A stretch of 10,614 nt of DNA from CAJWBT01 sp964401855 (GCA_964401855.1 CAYOAF010000012.1:1-10614), one strand, 5' to 3'; numbered from the stretch's first letter, positions 1-7,106 are shown. A program made the numbers and translations. The notes: generated by a model from the sequence alone, not told the origin.

Positions 1-1
1 C

Positions 2-991
2 CTCCACGACAGCCTCTGTGACCGGATCATCGGAGGTATGGGCATGGTGTTTGATGGTGACCTGCCGGAGCCGGTCTTCTGCACCACCGGCAACTTCTCC
101 TGCAGCCCCCACCAGTTGTCCGTTCTCGCCGTGGCCCGGCACTACAAGGCGCCCCACTTCATGATTGACATTCCGATTGATTACAGCGAAGACACCGTGA
201 AGTACATGGCGAAGCAACTTGAGGAGCTGATTGAGTTCGCCGAAGCAAAGGTGCCCGGGGTCAAGTTCGACATGGACAAGCTGGTCGAGGCCCAAGAGTG
301 GGAGGCGAAGTTCATGGCCCACCAAAAGGAGGCCTACATGCTGCGGACGACCGTGCCGTGCCCCATCAGCGGCAGGGACGTCATTCGCATGCCCCGGTTC
401 CACCACTCCGACCGCGAGAGATCGGTGGAGTATTCAGCGTTGCTGGCCCAGGAGTTGAAGGCGAAGGCCGATTCCGGCAAAGGGGCACTGGAGAACGAGA
501 AGCTGCGCTTCTACTGGATGGTCAGCGCGCCCTTCTACGCAAACCCCTTCAAGTTCCTGGAGGACCGCGGTGTTGCCACGGTCATATTCGAGTTCGGCGG
601 CGCCTCCCGCTCCTCCGACTACAAGAACAGCCCGCCGGGCTTGGGCGAGCCGGAGTTCGGCCGCAAGCTCACTCCCCTGGAAGAAGAAGCCCGCTGGATG
701 GGCTGGAACACCTGGGGCGGAGACACCGAGCGCCGGACCCAGTTCGTGCTGGACCAGGTGGACTGCTTCAAGATCGATGGCATCGTTCACTTCCAGCAAT
801 CGGGTTGTCCGTTGGCTCTGGGCTCGGCACAGGTAATAGCGGACCGGGCTGAGGACGAGCTTGGGATTCCCAGCCTCCTTCTGGAAGGGCGGATGCTGGA
901 CGAAGAGTTCTACAACGAGGAAGAGGTACACGAGAAGCTGGAAGAGTTCATCGATCTGTGCATCGACCGCAAGGAGATGGCCCTCGTATAG
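2..991 (+). CDS. 2-hydroxyacyl-CoA dehydratase / benzoyl-CoA reductase family subunit (HGD-D), 5' end outside window
   Basis: Members of this family (HgdA/HgdB, FldB/FldC, HadB/HadC, BcrB/BcrC) form dimers that hold [4Fe-4S] clusters. They use one-electron chemistry to dehydrate (R)-2-hydroxyacyl-CoA or to reduce aromatic-CoA, and they depend on a separate ATP-driven activator. The reading frame is open from base 2, so the gene starts upstream; 329 residues plus the TAG stop are visible, against roughly 380-430 for the family. Seen directly: an early Cys region (TTGNFSCSPH) and, near the C-terminus, DGIVHFQQSGCPLALGS followed by LGIPSLLLEGRMLDEEFY. The latter matches the family pattern of a cluster-ligand Cys, then LGIP and LEGDxxDxRxY. 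A further Cys lies at residue 6 of the visible part. Neither the partner subunit nor the activator is in the window; they may lie upstream. The family call is strong, but whether it is a dehydratase or an aromatic-CoA reductase subunit cannot be decided. A gap of 187 bp follows. Confidence 0.86.
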   Translation, partial: LHDSLCDRIIGGMGMVFDGDLPEPVFCTTGNFSCSPHQLSVLAVARHYKAPHFMIDIPIDYSEDTVKYMAKQLEELIEFAEAKVPGVKFDMDKLVEAQEWEAKFMAHQKEAYMLRTTVPCPISGRDVIRMPRFHHSDRERSVEYSALLAQELKAKADSGKGALENEKLRFYWMVSAPFYANPFKFLEDRGVATVIFEFGGASRSSDYKNSPPGLGEPEFGRKLTPLEEEARWMGWNTWGGDTERRTQFVLDQVDCFKIDGIVHFQQSGCPLALGSAQVIADRAEDELGIPSLLLEGRMLDEEFYNEEEVHEKLEEFIDLCIDRKEMALV

Positions 992-1009
992 AGAAAGGCC
1001 CCCTTCTTT

Positions 1010-1049
1010 TCACCCGGCAACATAATCTGAGCTGTCAGGCCCCGGGTGA
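1010..1049 (+). repeat. Inverted repeat after the dehydratase gene
   Basis: TCACCCGG at 1010-1017 is the exact reverse complement of CCGGGTGA at 1042-1049, with a 24-nt loop. It lies 18 bp after the stop codon. There is no T-tract after the right arm, so it is at best a weak or factor-dependent terminator or an mRNA 3'-end stabiliser. The rest of the 187-bp gap (to 1178) shows nothing else I can name. Confidence 0.4.
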
Positions 1050-1178
1050 GGTGGCAACGACGGTCGAGAGCCGATGCCGCCCCGGTCAGGGTCCGGCGAG
1101 CCTGTTTAAGATCCCCCGTCACCCGTCAACTAACTCCACGCGGGCTCCGGGCTTGTCCAAGGGCGGCAGGGGTTTGTT

Positions 1179-2462
1179 ATGAGCACTTCGAAGGAACCGC
1201 CCGTGGGGAAGGAGAACGTGGCCGGCCGCGACGAATCCGCCCTGGGACCCTACCGGGTCCTGGACCTTACCAACGAGCTGGGCGTCTTCGGCGCCAGGAT
1301 GCTGAGTTGCCTGGGCGCGGACGTGATAAAGATAGAGCCGCCCGGCGGCGATCCCATGCGCCTCCATGGCCCGTTTTTCCACGACTCGCCCCACCCGGAG
1401 CGCAGCCTGTTCTGGCTCCTGTACAACGTGAACAAGCGCAGTGTGACCCTCGACCTGGAATCGGTGCCCGGCCGGCAGCTCTTCTGCCGGCTGGTCAACA
1501 CGGCGCACTTCGTCCTCGAATGTTTCCCGCCCGGCTATCTGGACGGCCTGGGTATCGGCTATGAAAGCCTCAAGGAGGGGAACCCCTCCCTGGTGTGGAC
1601 CGCCATAGGACCCTTCGGCAGCCAGGGCCCCAGGGCCGCCTGGAAGGGCGGGCATCTGGTGGCCAGCGCCATGAGCGGCTTTCTCCAGAGCACCGGCTCT
1701 CCTGAACTGCCGCCGGTCCAGGTGAGCCTGCCGGTGACGGAGCTGATGACCGGCAGCTACGCCTGCGTGGGCGCCATGATGGCCCACTTTCATCGCCAAC
1801 GGACCGGGGAAGGGCAGTTTGTCGACGTGTCGGCCCAGGAAAGCATGATGGCGGCCACCCAGACCACGTCCGTTGTCTACAAGAGCCACGGAGTTGTGGG
1901 GAAACGGGACCCTTCAGGACCCTATCTACCCGGCATCCGGTACGAGCGGCGGCTTTTCGCCTGTCAGGACGGCTACATCACCTGCTATGTCACCTACTGG
2001 CCCGACCGCAGACAGGTGCGCGAGTGGATGGCTGGCGAAGGCATGGGGGAGGACCTGTTCGGGGAAGAGTGGCACGAAGTATTCGAGGAGGGGGGTGAGT
2101 TTACCGGCTCGCAGCGCACCCACATTTACGAGCTGTTCGAGGCTTTCGCCCTGACCCATCAACGCGACCACCTGGTGGAGGCGGGCCAGAGCCGGGGCAT
2201 ACAGGTGTGCGCGGTCAAAGGGGTAGACCAGGTGTTCGAAGACCTACACCTCCGGGAGCGCGGATATTTCGTCAACCTTGAGCACCCGGAGCTGGGAACC
2301 GGGCTACCCCACCAGGGCGCCCCCTTCGGCCTGGGAGAAAGCCCCTGGCGGATATGGAGAAGGGCCCCCTTCATTGGCGAACACAATGAGGAGGTCTTTC
2401 TTGGGGAGTTGGAACTCTCCCCGCCCGAATTGACAGGATTACAGCGGCAAGGGGTTGTGTAG
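1179..2462 (+). CDS. CaiB/BaiF family class III CoA-transferase with Glu at the catalytic-Asp position
   Basis: This is a 427-residue protein of the class III CoA-transferase family, which moves CoA between acids through an enzyme aspartyl-CoA thioester on interlocked dimers. Visible family landmarks are YRVLDLTNELG near residues 25-35, LGADVIKIEPPGGDPMR (45-61), NVNKRSVTLDL (83-93), GIGYESLKEGNPSLVW (125-140) and TGEGQFVDVSAQ (209-220). Aligning backward from TGEGQ to E. coli YfdW, whose catalytic residue is Asp169, puts Glu188 (GAG at 1740-1742) at the nucleophile position. The protein may therefore be non-catalytic, use Glu, or belong to a divergent subgroup. The start ATG has AGGGG at 1168-1172 six bases upstream, and about 20 N-terminal residues precede the conserved domain. 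The next gene is a second CaiB/BaiF protein on the same strand, so the two could be subunits of one enzyme. The substrate is unknown. Confidence 0.88.
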   Translation: MSTSKEPPVGKENVAGRDESALGPYRVLDLTNELGVFGARMLSCLGADVIKIEPPGGDPMRLHGPFFHDSPHPERSLFWLLYNVNKRSVTLDLESVPGRQLFCRLVNTAHFVLECFPPGYLDGLGIGYESLKEGNPSLVWTAIGPFGSQGPRAAWKGGHLVASAMSGFLQSTGSPELPPVQVSLPVTELMTGSYACVGAMMAHFHRQRTGEGQFVDVSAQESMMAATQTTSVVYKSHGVVGKRDPSGPYLPGIRYERRLFACQDGYITCYVTYWPDRRQVREWMAGEGMGEDLFGEEWHEVFEEGGEFTGSQRTHIYELFEAFALTHQRDHLVEAGQSRGIQVCAVKGVDQVFEDLHLRERGYFVNLEHPELGTGLPHQGAPFGLGESPWRIWRRAPFIGEHNEEVFLGELELSPPELTGLQRQGVV

Positions 2463-2464
2463 CA

Positions 2465-2520
2465 GCCCGCGTGCCCCGCGTACTCGAAGATGCGGGCAAC
2501 GGTTTACGTTGGGCACGGGC
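2465..2520 (+). repeat. Imperfect inverted repeat between the two CoA-transferase genes
   Basis: GCCCGCGTGCCC at 2465-2476 pairs with GGGCACGGGC at 2511-2520 if two bases (CG) bulge out of the left arm. It starts 3 bp after the upstream stop codon. No T-tract follows. The remaining gap up to the ribosome-binding site at 2635 is GC-rich and shows nothing else recognisable. Confidence 0.3.
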
Positions 2521-2634
2521 GGCTGGCAGGCAACCCGTAGAGCCTATCAGACGGCGGCGGGTCCCGGCCCTGCGACGGGCCAAGGGCGAGCACGCTTCCC
2601 CGGCTCGTGGCAGGCTTGGAATGGATCATCCCAC

Positions 2635-2640
2635 GGAGGT
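2635..2640 (+). promoter_or_regulatory. Ribosome-binding site that fixes the start of the second CoA-transferase
   Basis: GGAGGT lies five bases before the ATG at 2646. An in-frame GTG at 2607 would add 13 residues, but it has no good Shine-Dalgarno sequence. The protein from 2646 (MDFKQALDGIRVVDF) begins like typical family members, just before the first beta-strand, so 2646 is chosen. Confidence 0.75.
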
Positions 2641-2645
2641 GGCCC

Positions 2646-3863
2646 ATGGACTTCAAACAGGCGTTGGACGGCATCAGGGTCGTAGATTTCTCGATCGCGG
2701 AAGTTGGCCCCCTGACCACCCACCACTTCGCCGACTTCGGGGCTGAAGTGATAAAGGTGGAGACCTCCACTCGTTTGGACGTTATGCGCCGGCACGGCCC
2801 CTGGGTGGGCGGCCCCCCGGACGCCGACACGGCCGTCATATTCCACCGGTACAACCAGAACAAGAGGGGCATCCAGTTGAACCTGAAACGCCCCGAAGGG
2901 GTGAAGCTGGCCAAAGGCCTGGTGAAGATTGCCGACGTGGTCGCGGAGAATTGGACCGTGAGGGCAATCGACAATCTGGGGCTGGGCTTCGAAGACCTGA
3001 AGAAAGTCAAACCTGATCTCATCATGATCGCCATGTCTCTGGCCGGCCAGACCGGGCCTTACCAGAATTTCCGGGGACACGGTCCGGTCCTGGCCGCCAT
3101 GACCGGGCTCTACGAGGTCACCGGGTGGCCCGATAAGGAGCCCATGTCTCCCGGGGGCGCGTTGACCGACCACTTCTTGCCCCCAGTCTGGGTGACGGCG
3201 GTCATGGCCGCCCTGGAGTACCGAAACCGGACGGGCAAGGGCCAGTTCATAGACGCCTCGGACTTTGAGGCCGCCATTGACCTTCTGGGCACTGCAATAA
3301 TGGACTACAGCGCCAACGGCCACATTCAGACCCGCCGGGGAAACAGTGACCCCAACGCCTCTCCTCACGGCGTCTACCGTTGCCAGGGCGATGACCGCTG
3401 GTGCGCCATCACCGTCTTCAACGAGGAACAGTGGCTGGCTTTTTGCCGCGTGCTGGGCAACCCGCCCTGGACCGAGGAGGAGCGGTTTTCCACGGAATCG
3501 CGACGGCGCGAGCACACCGGTGAATTAGACTGCCTGATCGAGAACTGGACTCAGCAAAGAGACGCCCTGGAGACCGTCACCATCCTCCAGGAGGCCGGAG
3601 TGCCGGCCGGTGTCTCTCTCGACAGCGCTCAAGTGAGGGACGACCCCCAGCTATACCACCGGGGGCACTTCTGGGACGTGGAAGACCCTGGGGCCAGAGA
3701 CTTTACCTACGAGTCCTCGCCCTGTGCCCTGAGCGAAACCCCGGCCCGCTTCCGGCGCCCGGCGCCGTCCCTGGGCGAGGCCAACGGTTACGTCTATTCC
3801 GAACTCTTGGGCCTCTCCGACAGGGAGTTCGCCCGGCTGGTGGAAGAGGGCGTCATCGAGTGA
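2646..3863 (+). CDS. CaiB/BaiF family class III CoA-transferase (catalytic Asp present)
   Basis: This is a 405-residue class III CoA-transferase, a cytosolic enzyme that activates an organic acid by taking CoA from an acyl-CoA donor. Family landmarks are LDGIRVVDFS (7-16), FGAEVIKVET (31-40), YNQNKRGIQLNLKRPEG (69-85), LGLGFEDLKKVKPDLIMI (111-128), SLAGQTGPYQNF (131-142), GALTDHFLPP (171-180) and TGKGQFIDAS (196-205). Counting back from TGKGQ as in YfdW places Asp175 at the nucleophile position, so the active site looks intact. The C-terminal half (AGVPAGVSLDSAQVRDDPQLYHRGHF) is the usual small-domain signature. It is preceded by the CaiB-like gene that lacks this Asp, with a gap of 183 bp. 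Donor and acceptor acids cannot be inferred. A formyl-, succinyl- or acetyl-CoA donor are all possible for the family. Confidence 0.92.
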   Translation: MDFKQALDGIRVVDFSIAEVGPLTTHHFADFGAEVIKVETSTRLDVMRRHGPWVGGPPDADTAVIFHRYNQNKRGIQLNLKRPEGVKLAKGLVKIADVVAENWTVRAIDNLGLGFEDLKKVKPDLIMIAMSLAGQTGPYQNFRGHGPVLAAMTGLYEVTGWPDKEPMSPGGALTDHFLPPVWVTAVMAALEYRNRTGKGQFIDASDFEAAIDLLGTAIMDYSANGHIQTRRGNSDPNASPHGVYRCQGDDRWCAITVFNEEQWLAFCRVLGNPPWTEEERFSTESRRREHTGELDCLIENWTQQRDALETVTILQEAGVPAGVSLDSAQVRDDPQLYHRGHFWDVEDPGARDFTYESSPCALSETPARFRRPAPSLGEANGYVYSELLGLSDREFARLVEEGVIE

Positions 3864-4118
3864 AGAGGACCGTTCCGAGAATCCGCCATCCGTCACGAGG
3901 CAGGTCCGGCCCGGTCGAGGCCTTCGGCCATCGGCCGGAGTTCGAAACCCGCCCTGAGGACGCCGAACCGGTTTTCATCCGCCGGTGGCGTCACGAAGGG
4001 GCGTGACTGTTCGAAACGGTATTGGGGCTGCGGCCGAAGGCAGGTCGCAGCGTTTAGACCAGGACATCGAAAGCGGCACCCCGCAGCGAGGAGGCCCGCT
4101 CATTACGAGGAGGAATTC
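3864..4118 (+). other. 255-bp intergenic region with hairpin and short repeats
   Basis: This is the longest gap in the window. It contains a small perfect hairpin, GTCACG (3990-3995) with CGTGAC (4002-4007) and a 6-nt loop. It also has two direct copies of GTTCGAAAC (3940-3948 and 4009-4017, 69 bp apart), each containing the palindrome TTCGAA. The palindrome AACCGGTT (3966-3973) lies between the two copies. The same 9-mer GAACCGGTT recurs at 5660-5668 upstream of the racemase-like gene. These may be operator-like sites for the oxidoreductase gene. No convincing -35/-10 pair was found and no small ORF with a ribosome-binding site stands out. Confidence 0.35.
4107..4113 (+). promoter_or_regulatory. 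Strong ribosome-binding site for the FAD oxidoreductase
   Basis: GAGGAGG lies five bases before the ATG at 4119. This supports 4119 over the later in-frame ATG at 4137. It is the best Shine-Dalgarno match in the window together with the one at 5758-5764. Confidence 0.8.
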
Positions 4119-5603
4119 ATGGTTGCCCTGAGCAGTATGCAACATCTGAGCGCGTCCATTGAATCAGAGGAGGAGACCGACGTGGTGGTGGTCGGAGGCG
4201 GGACCGCCGGATGGGCCGCCGCCTACGCCTCCGCCGGGAGGGGATCGCGGACCACCCTCGTGGAGAGCCTCCCCTTCCTGGGCGGCACCATGACCGGAGC
4301 CATGGTCCTGGGGAGCGCCGGGTTCCGCCACCAAAGCATCGCCACCGAAGACCAGGAGATATCCTACGAAGGGGACCCGGTGGTCCGGGGTGTGGCCCAA
4401 GAGTTCCTCAACCGGCTCATCGGCTTGGGAGGCGCCTGGGGGAAGCAAGACTCTCCTACAGTCAAGCTGAATTTCGACCACGAACTGACCAAGGTTGTCA
4501 TGGAAGAGATGATGACGGACGCCGGGGTCGACATCTGGTTCAACGCCCAATTCGTCGACGTGGTGATGGACGGCAACCGGGTGGCCGGGGTTCTGGTGTC
4601 CACCAACGGCGGCCTGAACGTCATCTGGGCCAAGGTGGTGGTGGACTGCTCCGGCGACGGCGCGGTGGCCCACCGGGCCGGGGCGTCCTTCGAGGCGGGA
4701 CGCGCGTCGGATGGCCGTCCCCAAGCTTCAAGCCTCTACTTCCTGGTGGGGGGCGTGAACATTCAGGGTGTCCTGAATTACTTCAAGGAGAATCCCGACG
4801 AGCTTCGCCGGGATAGTTCCAGCAGCAAGAGCACTCCCGAAGTCCTGGAGCAGAGGCTGAAAGATGGCATGCCCCTGATGTTCCAGGGGTTCAAACGGGC
4901 GCATCACAAGGCCATCGAAAACGGCGACTTCCCGGTGGCCCTCGGCGCCAAGGGCCCGGTCTTTCAACTGGGGCCTTTCCGGACCATCTGGCGGGGCGGC
5001 CGGGCGGACCCCTACATCACTGCCCACAACATGGACACCTCCTTCGGCATCATGCCCACCAACCGGAAGGAGCTGGCCCTGGCCATAATGGCCTCCAGGA
5101 AGTTCATCCTGGGGCTGGTCGACTTCTACCGCAAGTACATCCCCGGCTACGAGAATTGCTATCTGCTCCTTTCCGCGCCCATGTTCGGGATCCGGGAGAG
5201 CCGGCGCATCACGGGGGATTACATCCTGACCGAGGCGGACGCGATGGAAGGGCGGGAGTTCATGGACGCCGTCGGCCGCTGCGGGGCCTACATTGACATC
5301 CACGACGAGGACGGCGGGCAACGGCCCACCGATTTGAGGGAGGTTGGAGGCGAAAAAGGCTGGTTCCACATTCCATACCGGGCCCTCCTGCCCAAGGACG
5401 TGGAGGGGCTGCTCACCGCCGGCCGGTGCATATCCGCCGACCACATCGCCCAGGCTTCCGTCCGGCAACAGTCGGTGTGCATGACCACCGGCCACGCCGC
5501 GGGCGCCGCCGCGGCCCTGGCGGCGCAGGAGGGCACGACCCCCAGGGACCTGGACGTGGAGGTCCTGCAGACCGCCCTCCGGAACCAGGAGGCTATAATC
5601 TAG
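4119..5603 (+). CDS. FAD-dependent oxidoreductase (FAD_oxidored-type flavoprotein), substrate unknown
   Basis: This 494-residue flavoprotein starts with a Rossmann ADP-binding fold: DVVVVGGGTAGWAAAYAS (21-38, GxGxxG at 26-31) and an acidic strand end, TTLVES (45-50), which binds the ribose. Next comes FLGGTMTGA (53-61). The second flavin-binding segment is VVVDCSGDGAVAHRAG (173-188). GIRESRRITGDYILTEADA (357-375) and IPYRALLPKDVEGLLTAGR (418-436), followed by AQASVRQQSVCMTTGHAAG (444-462), are typical of the FAD_oxidored family. No signal peptide or membrane helix is visible, so it is probably cytosolic. Redox partner and substrate cannot be predicted, because the family is broad and mostly uncharacterised. 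Its place between CoA-transferases and acyl-CoA dehydrogenases suggests oxidation or reduction of the same carbon skeleton, but that is inference. A heterodisulfide-reductase-like or fumarate-reductase-like role is not supported, as no iron-sulfur motif or periplasmic signal is seen. Confidence 0.87.
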   Translation: MVALSSMQHLSASIESEEETDVVVVGGGTAGWAAAYASAGRGSRTTLVESLPFLGGTMTGAMVLGSAGFRHQSIATEDQEISYEGDPVVRGVAQEFLNRLIGLGGAWGKQDSPTVKLNFDHELTKVVMEEMMTDAGVDIWFNAQFVDVVMDGNRVAGVLVSTNGGLNVIWAKVVVDCSGDGAVAHRAGASFEAGRASDGRPQASSLYFLVGGVNIQGVLNYFKENPDELRRDSSSSKSTPEVLEQRLKDGMPLMFQGFKRAHHKAIENGDFPVALGAKGPVFQLGPFRTIWRGGRADPYITAHNMDTSFGIMPTNRKELALAIMASRKFILGLVDFYRKYIPGYENCYLLLSAPMFGIRESRRITGDYILTEADAMEGREFMDAVGRCGAYIDIHDEDGGQRPTDLREVGGEKGWFHIPYRALLPKDVEGLLTAGRCISADHIAQASVRQQSVCMTTGHAAGAAAALAAQEGTTPRDLDVEVLQTALRNQEAII

Positions 5604-5674
5604 CCCGGCGGCCCTAATGCAACCGCCATAGCGGCCGCGGCGGGCAACGCGAAGGATGAGAACCGGTTGACGAG

Positions 5675-5732
5675 CCCTCACCCCAGGTCCCTCTCCCAAT
5701 TGAAGAGGGGTGGCCGCAGGCCGGGGTGAGGG
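5675..5732 (+). repeat. 58-bp compound palindrome (three-way-junction-like repeat)
   Basis: The outer arms are perfect: CCCTCACCCC at 5675-5684 and GGGGTGAGGG at 5723-5732. Inside are two further stem-loops: CCCTCT (5689-5694) with AGAGGG (5704-5709), and GGCC (5712-5715) with GGCC (5719-5722) around GCA. Folded, it would form a three-way junction. It lies 71 bp after the oxidoreductase stop and 38 bp before the next start codon. It resembles dispersed intergenic palindromes of bacterial genomes, but copy number cannot be seen from one window. It could instead act as a terminator or mRNA stabiliser for the upstream gene. Confidence 0.6.
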
Positions 5733-5757
5733 GGGGTGTTTTACAACGAATTTACTC

Positions 5758-5764
5758 GAGGAGG
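5758..5764 (+). promoter_or_regulatory. Ribosome-binding site that fixes the start of the racemase-like gene
   Basis: GAGGAGG stands six bases before the ATG at 5771. An in-frame upstream start at 5726 would place the N-terminus inside the palindrome and add 15 residues not seen in the family, so it is rejected. Confidence 0.8.
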
Positions 5765-5770
5765 TTGATT

Positions 5771-6976
5771 ATGACTACGCCAATGAATGGGATACGGATT
5801 CTGGAGTTGACCCGGGTGGGGCCTGGCGCCTTCTGCACCAGGCTGATGGCGGACATGGGGGCCGAGGTCATCAAGATCGATTCGCCCGACGACCCGGTAC
5901 GGGGGTCCCGGGGCACCGACCGGGAGCAAAGGATCCGACGCCAGGGGCTCGACCGCAACAAGAAGAGCATCGTCCTGGACCTGAAGCAGACCTCCAGTCA
6001 GGAGGTGTTCCAAAAGCTTGCCGCCACGGCGGACGTGATCGTGGAAGGGTTCCGGCCGGGGATTGCCAAACGGCTGGGTGTGGACTACGACACCATCCAC
6101 GCCATCAACCCTCGGCTCGTCTACTGCTCGCTCAGCGGCTACGGTCAGACCGGGCCTTACAGCCACCTCCCGGGCCACGACCTGAACTATATGGCCATGT
6201 CCGGTGTCCTGGACATGCTCGGCACCCGGGGCGGCCCCCCGGTCGAGCCCCTCAACTTGATTGCCGACCTCTCGTCGGCATCCCTGCACGGAGTCATCGG
6301 CGTCCTTTCCGCCCTGATGGCCCGGCAAGCCACGGGAAAGGGCCAACACCTCGACGTATCCTACGTCCACGGTGTGGTCAGCATCATGAGCGGCTCCTCG
6401 GCCCTCTACAGCCACATCCTGGATGGTGTGGGCCCCAAACGGGGCGAGCCCGCCACCGCCGGCTCGTACCCTTATTACAGCGCCTACGAGACCAAGGATG
6501 GGAAGTGGTTCACCATCGGGTGCATCGAGCACCATTTCTGGGAGAATTTCTGCCGGGTCATCGAGCGGGAAGACCTGCTCCCCTACAGGCAGGCTACCAG
6601 CCATCAGGACGAGCCCCCCAGTGAGGAGTTCGACAAGGTGCACCGGGAGCTGGAGAAGATATTCAAGACCCGGACCCGGGACGAATGGTGGGACCTGTTG
6701 AAGGACCACAACATCTGCATCGGCAAGGTCTACACCATCGACGAGGCCTTGAATGACCCCCAGATACAGCACCGGGGAATGGTGGGAGTACTCGACGACC
6801 CGGAACTGGGCAAGATACGCCAGATAGGAGTGCCCATCGGCTTCTCGGATACGCCGGGCCTCACCGATTTCACGCCCGCACCCCGGTCCGGTCAGGATAC
6901 CGATGCGATTCTGCAAGAGCTGGGCTACGTCCAAGGCGACATAAGCAACATGAGGGAGGCTCAGGCCGTGGCTTAA
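5771..6976 (+). CDS. Alpha-methylacyl-CoA racemase-like CaiB/BaiF protein
   Basis: This 401-residue CaiB/BaiF-fold protein resembles alpha-methylacyl-CoA racemase (AMACR/MCR) more than the two CoA-transferases in the window. The Mycobacterium tuberculosis MCR triad His126, Asp156 and Glu241 aligns by eye with His136 in LPGHDLNYMAMSG (CAC at 6176-6178), Asp166 in PLNLIADLSS (GAC at 6266-6268) and Glu253 in DGKWFTIGCIEHHFW (GAG at 6527-6529). AMACR inverts the C2 centre of 2-methylacyl-CoA by deprotonation and reprotonation, which prepares substrates for stereospecific acyl-CoA dehydrogenases. Three such genes follow directly, which fits. Other landmarks are MGAEVIKIDSPDDPVRG, NKKSIVLDLKQ, GYGQTGPYSHLPGHD and TGKGQHLDVS. 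Some true CoA-transferases also carry the GHD motif, so a transferase function remains possible. The stop is 130 bp before the first dehydrogenase, with a hairpin between them. Confidence 0.85.
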   Translation: MTTPMNGIRILELTRVGPGAFCTRLMADMGAEVIKIDSPDDPVRGSRGTDREQRIRRQGLDRNKKSIVLDLKQTSSQEVFQKLAATADVIVEGFRPGIAKRLGVDYDTIHAINPRLVYCSLSGYGQTGPYSHLPGHDLNYMAMSGVLDMLGTRGGPPVEPLNLIADLSSASLHGVIGVLSALMARQATGKGQHLDVSYVHGVVSIMSGSSALYSHILDGVGPKRGEPATAGSYPYYSAYETKDGKWFTIGCIEHHFWENFCRVIEREDLLPYRQATSHQDEPPSEEFDKVHRELEKIFKTRTRDEWWDLLKDHNICIGKVYTIDEALNDPQIQHRGMVGVLDDPELGKIRQIGVPIGFSDTPGLTDFTPAPRSGQDTDAILQELGYVQGDISNMREAQAVA

Positions 6977-7012
6977 GCGCCCGGCCAGACACTGGGGTTC
7001 TTTTAGAGGGGT

Positions 7013-7049
7013 CCAGGGGAACCTTTTTTGCAAGAAAAGGTCCCCTTGG
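7013..7049 (+). terminator. Long hairpin between the racemase-like gene and the first acyl-CoA dehydrogenase
   Basis: CCAGGGGAACCTTTT (7013-7027) pairs with AAAAGGTCCCCTTGG (7035-7049) around a 7-nt loop, with one bulged base in each arm. The left arm carries a T6 run and the right arm an A4 run. No T-tract follows the right arm on the + strand, so it is not a classic intrinsic terminator; attenuation or a dispersed repeat is equally possible. A related string, GGGGTTCTTTT, sits just upstream at 6994-7004. Confidence 0.45.
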
Positions 7050-7106
7050 CCCTTCCGAAACAACTTCACCGTAGCAAGGCTGGGAAGCCATGGGAGGCCA
7101 GGAATC

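Noticed and set aside
38..46. ATG at 38 or 44 as the true start of the dehydratase-type gene, with GGAGG at 32-36
   Set aside because: The frame is open upstream to the window edge and the visible part is too short for the family. GGAGG is one base from ATG 38. ATG 44 has good spacing, but the residues before it read like real protein, so the gene most likely starts outside the window.
1004..1030. Possible promoter with a CATAAT -10 at 1021-1026
   Set aside because: No credible -35 at 16-18 bp, and the sequence lies inside the loop of an inverted repeat just after a stop codon.
2607..2645. Upstream GTG start for the second CoA-transferase
   Set aside because: There is no Shine-Dalgarno sequence before it, whereas GGAGGT stands right before the ATG at 2646.
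3930..3955. tRNA T-arm-like GTTCGAAAC
   Set aside because: The flanking bases do not form a T-stem, and no acceptor, D or anticodon arm is found. The same 9-mer also recurs at 4009-4017 without tRNA context.
4211..4816. Alternative-frame ORF on the + strand within the oxidoreductase gene
   Set aside because: It is rich in Arg, Gly and Pro and has no motif. It is a frame shadow of the real flavoprotein gene.
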